Assembly (NCBI GenBank): GCA_002343825.1
Contig: DDSL01000141.1
Span: forward strand, 5,796-35,341
Reading direction: 5' to 3'
DNA length: 29,546 bases
DNA from: Chthonomonas sp. UBA2391
GTDB lineage: Bacteria; Armatimonadota; Fimbriimonadia; Fimbriimonadales; Fimbriimonadaceae
Shown: one piece after another, positions 15,869-22,821 of the stretch
Position numbering within the stretch: position 1 is the stretch's first letter
Layout: each line of letters begins with the position of its first letter
The notes under the pieces: model-generated
Database searches by the model: none
Seen by the model: only the letters and a program-made list of their open reading frames with translations
Told to the model about the DNA's origin: nothing
Position numbers and translations under genes: made by a program

Positions 15869-16360
15869 ATGAAGTGTCCCTACTGCGGAAATCCCGAACA
15901 GCGCGTTTTGGATTCCAGGCCGACTCGCGATGAACTTGCGATCCGGCGCAGGCGGGAGTGCATGGGGTGCGAACGCCGGTTCACAACCTTCGAACAGGTC
16001 GAGCGCCCTCGGCTTTTTGTGGTCAAGCGGGATGGAGCTCGGGAAGAGTTCTATCGCGAGAAGATCTTGGCCGGGATGGTGACGGCTTGCCGCAAGCGGC
16101 CCGTTGCCCACGACGTCCTGCGAGAGATCGCAGAGCGGATCGAGCGAGACCTTTTTGATGAGTTTGAACCGGAAGTCACCAGTCAACAGGTTGGTGATCG
16201 CGTGATGGAGGCCCTTCTGGAGTTAGACCAGGTGGCTTTCGTCCGATTTGCCAGCGTCTACCAAGATTTTGAGAGTGCCTCGGACTTTCGATCAGTGGTG
16301 GATTCGGTAAGAAAAATTACAAAGAAGATACCCATCATCGCCAGTGGTAACCCGTCTTAG
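15869..16360 (+). CDS. nrdR: Transcriptional repressor NrdR
   Basis: ATP/dATP-sensing repressor of ribonucleotide reductase genes. The 163-residue product has a zinc ribbon with Cys3, Cys6, Cys31 and Cys34, followed by the ATP-cone domain (VVKRDGAREEFYREKILAGM onward). Length is slightly above the usual 150-155. The 103-base gap before it contains A-rich tracts and a short imperfect hairpin (CCGGTGG/CCACTGG) just after ldcA but no clear promoter. No strong Shine-Dalgarno is seen. It lies directly upstream of nrdJ, its likely target. Confidence 0.95.
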   Translation: MKCPYCGNPEQRVLDSRPTRDELAIRRRRECMGCERRFTTFEQVERPRLFVVKRDGAREEFYREKILAGMVTACRKRPVAHDVLREIAERIERDLFDEFEPEVTSQQVGDRVMEALLELDQVAFVRFASVYQDFESASDFRSVVDSVRKITKKIPIIASGNPS

Positions 16361-16396
16361 TTGAGGGACTAAGAAAAAGCAGACGCAAACTGCAAA

Positions 16397-16412
16397 ACAT
16401 GTAGTAGAATGT
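16397..16412 (+). promoter_or_regulatory. Possible degenerate NrdR box overlapping a -10 element of nrdJ
   Basis: The 16-bp segment beginning ACAT and ending ATGT, 34 bases before the nrdJ start, has the length and outer ends of an NrdR box (consensus ACACWATATATWGTGT) but matches it at only about nine or ten positions. It contains TAGAAT (16405-16410), a plausible -10. No clear second box is seen. Confidence 0.25.
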
Positions 16413-16445
16413 CTATGTGCCGCTGAGCAAGGAAGACCTCACGGA

Positions 16446-19400
16446 ATGAAAATCGAACGCTATTTTACGAAGCAAGGAAGAGATCGCTACGAGGGCATTA
16501 CCTTCGAGCCGCGCCGGAGCGAGATCCGCAACCCCGACGGGTCGACCGTCTTTCTCATGGAGAACGTCATGGTGCCGACCCATTGGTCGCAGGTTGCGAC
16601 GGACATTCTCGCCCAGAAGTATTTCCGAAAGGCGGGGGTGCCGCAGGCCGGCGGGGCTGAGGGCGGAGAGACCGACGCGCGCCAGGTCTTCCACCGTTTG
16701 GCGGGGTGCTGGCAGCATTGGGGCAAAAAGTATGGCTACTTCGACTCGGATACGGATGCGGAGGCCTTCTATGACGAGCTCTGTCACATGCTCGCGCTTC
16801 AGGTCGCCGCGCCGAATAGCCCGCAATGGTTCAATACTGGCCTCCACTATGCCTATGGCATCACGGGCAAAGCTCAGGGTCACAGCTATATCGACCCCGA
16901 GACCAAGAAGCTGAAGCGATCGCAAAATGCCTACGAGCGTCCGCAGCCGCATGCTTGCTTCATCCTCAGCGTTTCCGATGACCTCGTGAACGAAGGCGGG
17001 ATCATGGATCTCTGGACTCGGGAGGCGCGGATCTTCAAGTACGGCAGTGGCGTCGGGACGAACTTCAGCTCGATCCGAGGAGAGAACGAGCCGCTGAGTG
17101 GTGGCGGACGCTCAAGCGGGTTGATGAGCTTCCTGCGAGTGGGTGACCGCTCAGCCGGTGCGATCAAGTCTGGGGGGACGACCCGCCGCGCGGCGAAGAT
17201 GGTCTGCCTGGATGTGGACCATCCCGATATCGAGGCCTTTGTCAATTGGAAGGTGAAAGAAGAGCAGAAGGTCGCGGCTCTGGTCACCGGTTCGGTGCTG
17301 AACAACAAGCACATCAACGCGATCATCAAGGCCTGCCATACGGGAACCTCGGATGAGTCGGCCAAGTTCGATCCTCGCCGCAATTCGACACTCCGCCGGG
17401 CAATTGCCGAAGCGAAGACGGTGGCAATCTCGCCGAACTACATTCAGCGGGCGATCCAGTTGGCTCAGAACGGGGCGACTTCCGTCGAGTTTCCGGTTTT
17501 CGATACCGGATACGAGAGTGAAGCCTACGTCACGGTGAGTGGCCAAAACAGCAATAACTCCGTCCGCGTGAGTGAGGAGTTCTTGCGAGCCGTGGAAGCC
17601 GATGCCGATTGGGAGTTGAAGTATCGCAGTTCGGGCAAGGCGGCAAAGACGATCAAGGCTCGCGACCTCTGGCGAGACATCTGCGAGTCGGCTTGGCAGA
17701 GCGCCGACCCGGGTACCCAGTACGACACCACGATCAACGATTGGCACACCTGTCCGGCGGATGGGCGGATCAACGCGAGCAACCCGTGCAGCGAATACAT
17801 GTTCCTGGACGACACGGCCTGCAACCTCGCCTCGATCAATCTGATCCGGTTCTATAACGCCCAGAACGGAACGTTTGACATCGAAGGCTACAAGCATGCG
17901 ATCCGGCTTTGGACGGTCGTGCTGGAGATCAGCGTGCTCATGGCGCAATTCCCGAGCCCGAGGATCGCCGAGCTGAGTTTCGAATTCCGAACCCTCGGCT
18001 TGGGTTACGCAAACCTCGGGGCGCTGCTGATGCAGATGTCGATTCCCTACGACAGTCCGCAGGGGATCGCGATTGCGGGGGCCCTGACCGCGGTGTTGGG
18101 AGGTGAGTCCTACGCGACGAGCGCCGAGATGGCCCGCGAACTCGGACCTTTTGCTGGATACAAGCGCAACGAAGAGTCGATGCTGCGGGTGATCCGCAAC
18201 CATCGCCGAGCGGCCTACAATGCGACCCCCGATCAGTACGAATCGTTGAGCGTTCCGCCCATGGGAATCGACCCCGACGAGTGCCCGACCGACCTTCTGA
18301 AGGCGGCCCGAGAAGCCTGGGACCGAGCTGAGAACCTTGGCCGCGCCCACGGGTTCCGCAACGCTCAGGTTACGGTCTTGGCTCCCACCGGAACCATCGG
18401 TCTGATCATGGATTGCGATACCACAGGAATCGAGCCGGACTTCGCCCTCGTGAAGTTCAAGAAGCTCTCTGGAGGCGGATACTTCAAGATTGTCAACCAA
18501 TCGGTTCCGCTCGCTCTTGATCGACTAGGATATCACTCTGAACAGATCGAAGATATCGTCGCTTACTGCGTCGGACACAAGACGTTGGTCGGTGCGCCGC
18601 ACATCAACCACGAATCCTTGCGGGCCAAGGGCTTCACTCCCGAGGTTCTGGAGCAGATCGAGCGGTCGCTTGAGAATGCCTTCGAGATTGCCTTCGCCTT
18701 CAACAAATGGACGATCGGCGAAAGCTTCTGCAAGGAGTATCTCGGGTTCACCGACGAACAACTCAACGACTGGAGCTTCAACATGCTCGTGGCACTCGGT
18801 TTCACCCGGGAGCAGATCGCCGAGGCAAACGACTACGTTTGCGGGACGATGACCATCGAGGGCGCGCCGCATCTCAAGATCGAGCACTATCCGATCTTTG
18901 ACTGCGCCAACAAGTGCGGGGCCAAGGGGCAGCGGTACATCGAGGCCAAGGGGCACATCCGCATGATGGCCGCGGCTCAGCCTTTCCTCAGCGGGGCGAT
19001 CAGCAAGACGATCAACCTGCCTGCCGACTGCTCGATCGCCGAGATCAGCGAGGCCTACCTGATGTCCTGGAAGCTGGGACTCAAGGCCAATGCGCTTTAT
19101 CGTGACGGTTCGAAGCTGAGTCAGCCGCTCAATGCGGCCGTCGATGACGCGGCAGCGGCGATCCTCGAAGCCTCGCTTGAAGGAGCAGAGGAAGAGATGT
19201 CGGAGCCGGTGCGCCAGGCCGCGCAGAAGTTGGTCTATCGCTACATTGCGCGGCGGCGGCTTCTCCCGGCGCGGCGAAAGGGATACACCCAAAAGGCGCG
19301 GGTCGGTGGCCACAAGGTCTATATCCGAACTGGCGAGTATGACGACGGTTCGCTCGGAGAGATCTTCGTGGATATGCACCGCGAAGGTGCGGCGTTCCGG

Positions 19401-19958
19401 TCCTTGATGAACTGCTTCGCGATCGCGGTCTCGATTGGCCTTCAGTACGGGGTTCCCCTCGAAGAGTTCGTGGAGGCGTTCGTCTTCACTCGGTTCGAGC
19501 CGAATGGAGTCGTGACCGACCACGAGAACATCAAGATGTCCACGTCGGTGATCGACTACATGTTCCGCGAGTTGGCCCTCGCCTATCTCGGGCGAACGGA
19601 CCTGGTTCAGGTCAAGCCCGAAGATCTCCGCGGCGACTCAATCGGTCGTCCCGGTCAGAATCCGGACTTTGACGATGAAGAGGAAGGCGGTGAACTCGTC
19701 GGACTCGCCCCCGGAATCAGCACCGAAGACCATTCTTCGCGGGGCTATCACAAGGGCGCCTCGGCGGCCGAGCCGGTCGTGGCTCAGCGCAAGGTGATGC
19801 TGGTGGGAGCAGCGGTCAGCAAGACCGAGCAGATCCGCGAGGCCCGCATGAAGGGCTATGAAGGCGACCCCTGCGGTGACTGCGGCGCCTTCACCTTGGT
19901 CCGCAACGGCGTCTGCCTCAAGTGCAACACTTGCGGCGCGACTAGCGGCTGCAGCTAG
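16446..19958 (+). CDS. nrdJ: Adenosylcobalamin-dependent (class II) ribonucleotide reductase
   Basis: Reduces ribonucleotides to deoxyribonucleotides using adenosylcobalamin to make the thiyl radical, so it works with or without oxygen. The 1170-residue product has NSPQWFNTG at 124-132, QPHACFILSVSDD with Cys171, the active-site block NPCSEYMFLDDTACNL (446-460), TGTIGLIMDCDTTGIEPDF and a C-terminal cysteine cluster CGDCGAF...CLKCNTCGATSGCS that re-reduces the active site and resembles a zinc ribbon. This matches the long B12-dependent NrdJ type. No cobalamin riboswitch fits in the 85-base gap upstream. AAGGA about 13 bases before ATG is a weak Shine-Dalgarno. Preceded by nrdR. Confidence 0.96.
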   Translation: MKIERYFTKQGRDRYEGITFEPRRSEIRNPDGSTVFLMENVMVPTHWSQVATDILAQKYFRKAGVPQAGGAEGGETDARQVFHRLAGCWQHWGKKYGYFDSDTDAEAFYDELCHMLALQVAAPNSPQWFNTGLHYAYGITGKAQGHSYIDPETKKLKRSQNAYERPQPHACFILSVSDDLVNEGGIMDLWTREARIFKYGSGVGTNFSSIRGENEPLSGGGRSSGLMSFLRVGDRSAGAIKSGGTTRRAAKMVCLDVDHPDIEAFVNWKVKEEQKVAALVTGSVLNNKHINAIIKACHTGTSDESAKFDPRRNSTLRRAIAEAKTVAISPNYIQRAIQLAQNGATSVEFPVFDTGYESEAYVTVSGQNSNNSVRVSEEFLRAVEADADWELKYRSSGKAAKTIKARDLWRDICESAWQSADPGTQYDTTINDWHTCPADGRINASNPCSEYMFLDDTACNLASINLIRFYNAQNGTFDIEGYKHAIRLWTVVLEISVLMAQFPSPRIAELSFEFRTLGLGYANLGALLMQMSIPYDSPQGIAIAGALTAVLGGESYATSAEMARELGPFAGYKRNEESMLRVIRNHRRAAYNATPDQYESLSVPPMGIDPDECPTDLLKAAREAWDRAENLGRAHGFRNAQVTVLAPTGTIGLIMDCDTTGIEPDFALVKFKKLSGGGYFKIVNQSVPLALDRLGYHSEQIEDIVAYCVGHKTLVGAPHINHESLRAKGFTPEVLEQIERSLENAFEIAFAFNKWTIGESFCKEYLGFTDEQLNDWSFNMLVALGFTREQIAEANDYVCGTMTIEGAPHLKIEHYPIFDCANKCGAKGQRYIEAKGHIRMMAAAQPFLSGAISKTINLPADCSIAEISEAYLMSWKLGLKANALYRDGSKLSQPLNAAVDDAAAAILEASLEGAEEEMSEPVRQAAQKLVYRYIARRRLLPARRKGYTQKARVGGHKVYIRTGEYDDGSLGEIFVDMHREGAAFRSLMNCFAIAVSIGLQYGVPLEEFVEAFVFTRFEPNGVVTDHENIKMSTSVIDYMFRELALAYLGRTDLVQVKPEDLRGDSIGRPGQNPDFDDEEEGGELVGLAPGISTEDHSSRGYHKGASAAEPVVAQRKVMLVGAAVSKTEQIREARMKGYEGDPCGDCGAFTLVRNGVCLKCNTCGATSGCS

Positions 19959-19974
19959 GGTACTAGCAGCCTGT

Positions 19975-19999
19975 CCCCCTAGATGCCTGGTCTAGGGGG
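19975..19999 (+). terminator. Hairpin between nrdJ and the next gene
   Basis: A perfect 9-bp stem, CCCCCTAGA with TCTAGGGGG, around a 7-base loop. It begins 16 bases after the nrdJ stop and is a likely end signal, but it lacks a T-tract and abuts the -10 box of the following gene, so it could equally be an operator. Confidence 0.5.
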
Positions 20000-20001
20000 A
20001 C

Positions 20002-20007
20002 TATAAT
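20002..20007 (+). promoter_or_regulatory. Consensus -10 box, leaderless type
   Basis: TATAAT lies six bases before ATG 20014, placing the expected transcription start at the start codon. No Shine-Dalgarno exists. The -35 region would fall inside the preceding hairpin and has no match to TTGACA. Confidence 0.55.
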
Positions 20008-20013
20008 AGGGAT

Positions 20014-20355
20014 ATGAGCATGGATGCACCCCGAAATGTTCTGCCCACTCCCCAGTCGCCGGCTGCCCAGAAGCCGGTCGAGATGGTTTGGAACGTCCTC
20101 CTGAGCACGGATGCGCAGGGAGAGTACGACTTCTTGGCCCGGAGCTTTGATGAGTTTGAGCCGCACTTCCAGAGCGCGATGTCCCAGCTGATCTGGATTC
20201 GGAATACCCCCCGAGAGACTTCTCAAGGGCTCTATGAACTGATCCTGCCCGAGGGCCGGACGATGCCCACCATCAGGATTCAGTACGCCCTCACCGACCG
20301 GGCGATGGTGGTTCGATCGATCAGCCGGACCAACCTACTTGGCGGCAAGGGCTGA
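20014..20355 (+). CDS. Small protein of unknown function
   Basis: I do not recognise this 113-residue product. It has a Pro/Ala-rich N-terminal 20 residues, then a compact mixed alpha/beta-looking part (YDFLARSFDEFEPHF, LIWIRNTPRET, LYELILPEG, IRIQYALTDRAMVVRSI). No signal peptide, membrane segment or cysteine is seen, so it is probably cytoplasmic. The start follows a TATAAT box by six bases with no ribosome site. Its last 21 bases overlap the 3' end of the leftward TPR gene. The pattern of short strands with basic residues loosely recalls RelE-like folds, but there is no antitoxin partner and I do not claim it. Confidence 0.65.
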   Translation: MSMDAPRNVLPTPQSPAAQKPVEMVWNVLLSTDAQGEYDFLARSFDEFEPHFQSAMSQLIWIRNTPRETSQGLYELILPEGRTMPTIRIQYALTDRAMVVRSISRTNLLGGKG

Positions 20356-21030
20356 GAGCTCCTTCTTGGCTCGGGCTTCGTACCCGGTTCCTGGGTTCAT
20401 CTTGATCACGGTTTCGAAGGCGGCCCGAGCCTTTGCCGTTTCGCCGAGCTTGGCGTAGGCCACACCCAGGCACCCATAAGCCTCTCCGCGGAGGTGAATG
20501 GAGGTGCGGGGCATCCGCTCGGGGCCAACAAAATCGATGAAGCGAAGGCAGTCATCGCGGAGCCGGGTCCAGAGCGATCGGTCATACCAGTCGCTTGGAA
20601 ATCGCTCGCCGATGATGATCAGGCTGGCGGCGCGCATCATATAGATATTGGGGTCGTCCGGCTTCAGCGCAACGGCGCGGTCCAGAGTCTCAAGCGATTG
20701 CTTCAGAAGCTTCTTAGCTTCATCGGTCTTGGCTTGATCCAGCATCAAAAGCCCGGATTCCACCATCTGGCCCGTGCCTAGCCACACCATGGCCCGTGCA
20801 TCTTTCGGGTCTTTTTCGACCATGGCCGCAATCTCGGCGTGTGCTTTTCGGAATCGGGCAAAGTCCCCGCGGAAGACGGCGAAGTATTCCTTGCGATACT
20901 GAACGATGAAGGGATCCTCGGTGTAGAGTCCCGGTTCGGCGTTGTGATATTCCTTCTTCGGCCAGACGAACTGGGCGGGGGCAACACCGGCCAGCATCAG
21001 GCCAGCCAACAGCGGGATCGCTTTCTTCAT
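20335..21030 (-). CDS. Secreted TPR-repeat protein
   Basis: The 231-residue product starts MKKAIPLLAGLMLAGVAPAQ, a good signal peptide cut near residue 20. The mature part has at least three tetratricopeptide-like helical pairs, around 55-90 (FRKAHAEIAAMVEKDPKDARAM), 95-140 (LLKQSLETLDRAVALKPDDPNIY) and 180-225 (YGCLGVAYAKLGETAKARAAF..VIKMNPGTG). TPRs bind partner proteins; no enzymatic motif is present. It ends tail to tail with, and overlaps by 21 bases, the small gene at 20014. No clear Shine-Dalgarno precedes the start. It is separated from the sigma factor gene upstream by a strong terminator, so it has its own promoter within about 50 bases. Confidence 0.82.
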   Translation of the reverse strand: MKKAIPLLAGLMLAGVAPAQFVWPKKEYHNAEPGLYTEDPFIVQYRKEYFAVFRGDFARFRKAHAEIAAMVEKDPKDARAMVWLGTGQMVESGLLMLDQAKTDEAKKLLKQSLETLDRAVALKPDDPNIYMMRAASLIIIGERFPSDWYDRSLWTRLRDDCLRFIDFVGPERMPRTSIHLRGEAYGCLGVAYAKLGETAKARAAFETVIKMNPGTGYEARAKKELSALAAK

Positions 21031-21080
21031 ACATATGGGCCTACGTGCGGGAGCTCGGCTCTCTCACCCGTCCGGCACAC

Positions 21081-21123
21081 AAAAGGTCCTCGCGAACTCT
21101 GCGTGAGTTGGCGAGGACCTTTT
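21081..21123 (-). terminator. Terminator after the ECF sigma factor gene
   Basis: A 13-bp perfect stem, AAAAGGTCCTCGC with GCGAGGACCTTTT, is continued after one G-G mismatch by AACTC/GAGTT. Read on the minus strand it ends in TTTT, 16 bases past the sigma gene stop. Its symmetry lets it work in either direction. Confidence 0.85.
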
Positions 21124-21138
21124 GTGGCGACCGTCGGG

Positions 21139-21753
21139 TTAGGCGGGGTTCAAGACAGCTCGCGAAGAAGGCAGCCGCAAACCTCGCTTGCCTTCCATTG
21201 CCGCCCGCAGCTTTTTGTGGGCGCGGTGTAGGCGAGACCGCACGGTCCCGACCGGAATCCCGGCGATCTGGGCGATTTCGGCATAGGGAAGTTGTTCCAC
21301 GTCGGCCAGAAGCACGAGTGTGCGCTGATCGGCCGAAAGCGTTCGGAGAGCGTTGGCCAAATCCTCATCGAGTGTCCGCAGCAAGAGGTGCTCCTCGGGC
21401 GTCGGCTGATGGTCGGGCGTTTGAACCTGGATTTCGGCGTCGGCGGTGTCGGGGCGGATCGGCGAATCGAAGCTCACGGTCGTCACCCGGCGCTTGCGGG
21501 CTCGGTTCAGATCCAGAAAGAGCCGCGTGACGATGCGGAGAATCCAATTTTCAAAGGGCCGGTCGCCTTCGTAGGTTTCAAAGCCGCGATAGGCTCTGAA
21601 GTAGGCCTCCTGAGTCAGGTCCTCGGCGTCGGTCCTATTTCCAGAGAGGCGATAGGCCAAGTTGAAGACCTTCTTGTAGGAGCGCTGCATCAACTCGGTG
21701 AATCGCTCTCGGTCGATGGGGGGGCTTTCGTTGGTGATCGAAATCGTCCTCAT
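21139..21753 (-). CDS. RNA polymerase sigma factor, ECF (sigma-70 family)
   Basis: The 204-residue product has region 2 at about 19-87 (VFNLAYRLSGNRTDAEDLTQEAYFRAY, then FENWILRIVTRLFLDLNR) and region 4 at about 130-184 with the helix-turn-helix YAEIAQIAGIPVGTVRSRLHRA. Both are typical of extracytoplasmic-function sigma factors, which recruit RNA polymerase to stress or envelope regulons. No anti-sigma factor gene lies next to it, so its control is not evident. The start ATG is flanked by an inverted repeat of GGTGAAT (21754-21785) that could be its operator. Minus-strand TAGAGA six bases before the ATG resembles the -10 positions of the leaderless genes here but lacks the final T. Confidence 0.93.
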   Translation of the reverse strand: MRTISITNESPPIDRERFTELMQRSYKKVFNLAYRLSGNRTDAEDLTQEAYFRAYRGFETYEGDRPFENWILRIVTRLFLDLNRARKRRVTTVSFDSPIRPDTADAEIQVQTPDHQPTPEEHLLLRTLDEDLANALRTLSADQRTLVLLADVEQLPYAEIAQIAGIPVGTVRSRLHRAHKKLRAAMEGKRGLRLPSSRAVLNPA

Positions 21754-21785
21754 GGTGAATCTCTACTTTTTGGTAACAATTCACC
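21754..21785. repeat. Inverted repeat directly before the ECF sigma gene
   Basis: GGTGAAT (21754-21760) and ATTCACC (21779-21785) form perfect 7-bp arms around an 18-base spacer, beginning at the base next to the sigma start codon. It could be an operator (arms about two helical turns apart) or a hairpin covering the start. Confidence 0.4.
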
Positions 21786-21831
21786 CCGGTAATCGGTTCC
21801 GAGAAACTGTGAAAATTGCGCATTTTCTTCG

Positions 21832-22764
21832 CTATTCGATCCCACCGCCGGTGGGGGCGAACTTGCCGGCATCTTTCGGTGGCGTATAAGGCCTTTCTGG
21901 ATGTAGCCCGTTCCATGCAATGGAGGAGAGCTGCTGGAGCAGGAGGTCGCCGGCGTTGTCGCTCGCCCATCGGCGGTCGGCTTGGTCGTCGGTGTAAAGG
22001 GTCAGAACGTAGTGGTGTCGGCCGTAGACGATTGCATTGTCGCTTCGGCTCCGACTGATCGCGCCCGATTTGCTCAGGACCCGCACATCCGGCGGGGCGG
22101 CTCCTGCGACGACATCATCCCAATATTGCCGACCGAGAATGCGTTGGATCCGTTCGGTACCGGCCTCGCTGGCGACCTTTCCTTTGTAGATCAGCTCATA
22201 GAATTTGGCCATCTCGATGGGGGTGGTCATGCCCATTCCGTAGCGCATGTTCCATCTTCGGAAGAAGGTTTGGTCGGAGGGGGCATAGCTGAGGAAGGCC
22301 GTATTCTCAAGACCAAAACTCTTCATTCGGTCATAAATCGCCTGATTTCCGACCCACATCCCCACAACCTTGGTGGCGGTGTTGTCGCTATAGGTAATCA
22401 TGAGATTGCACCAGCCATCTAGGTTGATTTTCACCCCATCGCGCAAAAAGTAAGCCCACATACTGCTCATGTTGGGAGTTCTTTCTGCTGTTTTTGGGAC
22501 TTCCTTAACATCAGTCCACTTGAGTTTTCCCTCGTCCACTTGGTTGATGGCCTCGATCATGATTGCCGTCTTGATGGTGCTGGCGGTGGGGAACTTTCGA
22601 TTTCCGAGACGGCTGATCATGGGGCCATCGGGCATGATCTTGAGGCAGTAGCCGGCCTTGCCGTCAAACTTCTCGCAGAGTGCATCCATCTTGGTTTGGA
22701 TCGCGGCCAGGTTGGGCTGGGCGGGGGCGGCGAGAAGGGGCAGCAGCAGTGCGGACCACAACAT
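21832..22764 (-). CDS. Secreted class-A-beta-lactamase-like serine hydrolase
   Basis: The 310-residue product has a short hydrophobic signal segment (2-16) and the three active-site motifs of the penicillin-binding/beta-lactamase fold: S62-TI-K65, S126-D127-N128 and K232-S233-G234, in class A spacing, plus TTPIEM typical of that class. The omega-loop Glu-x-x-x-Asn that deacylates penicillin in true class A enzymes is not visible between SDN and TTP; that stretch reads LSYAPSDQTFFRRW. It may therefore be a D,D-peptidase-like enzyme, a penicillin binder or an esterase rather than a strong resistance enzyme. A C-terminal Pro/Gly tail follows. A minus-strand TATTCT lies 7 bases before the ATG with no Shine-Dalgarno. 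Confidence 0.85.
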   Translation of the reverse strand: MLWSALLLPLLAAPAQPNLAAIQTKMDALCEKFDGKAGYCLKIMPDGPMISRLGNRKFPTASTIKTAIMIEAINQVDEGKLKWTDVKEVPKTAERTPNMSSMWAYFLRDGVKINLDGWCNLMITYSDNTATKVVGMWVGNQAIYDRMKSFGLENTAFLSYAPSDQTFFRRWNMRYGMGMTTPIEMAKFYELIYKGKVASEAGTERIQRILGRQYWDDVVAGAAPPDVRVLSKSGAISRSRSDNAIVYGRHHYVLTLYTDDQADRRWASDNAGDLLLQQLSSIAWNGLHPERPYTPPKDAGKFAPTGGGIE

Positions 22765-22771
22765 GACAAAT

Positions 22772-22777
22772 AGAATA
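22772..22777 (-). promoter_or_regulatory. -10 box before the serine hydrolase gene (leaderless type)
   Basis: TATTCT on the minus strand, seven bases before ATG 22764. No Shine-Dalgarno is present. It shares a 57-base divergent gap with the -10 box at 22809-22814. Confidence 0.4.
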
Positions 22778-22808
22778 GCGAATCCAGCGGTTGAGGTGCG
22801 CGATCTCC

Positions 22809-22814
22809 GATAAT
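22809..22814 (+). promoter_or_regulatory. -10 box before the PLP enzyme gene (leaderless type)
   Basis: GATAAT lies seven bases (AGAGGGC) before ATG 22822. The AGGG ends two bases from the ATG, too close for normal Shine-Dalgarno pairing, so transcription may start at the ATG. Confidence 0.42.
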
Positions 22815-22821
22815 AGAGGGC

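Noticed and set aside
16361..16445. Cobalamin riboswitch before nrdJ
   Set aside because: The gap is only 85 bases and shows no B12-box sequence.
17151..19523. Two long minus-strand ORFs (449 and 332 codons) opposite nrdJ
   Set aside because: They lie wholly within a well-identified gene and have no recognisable motif.
20014..20355. Toxin of a toxin-antitoxin pair
   Set aside because: No partner gene adjoins it, and the similarity to RelE-like strand order is only impressionistic.
21760..21765. Leaderless -10 box before the ECF sigma gene (TAGAGA, minus strand)
   Set aside because: Right distance from the ATG but the last, most conserved T of TANNNT is missing.
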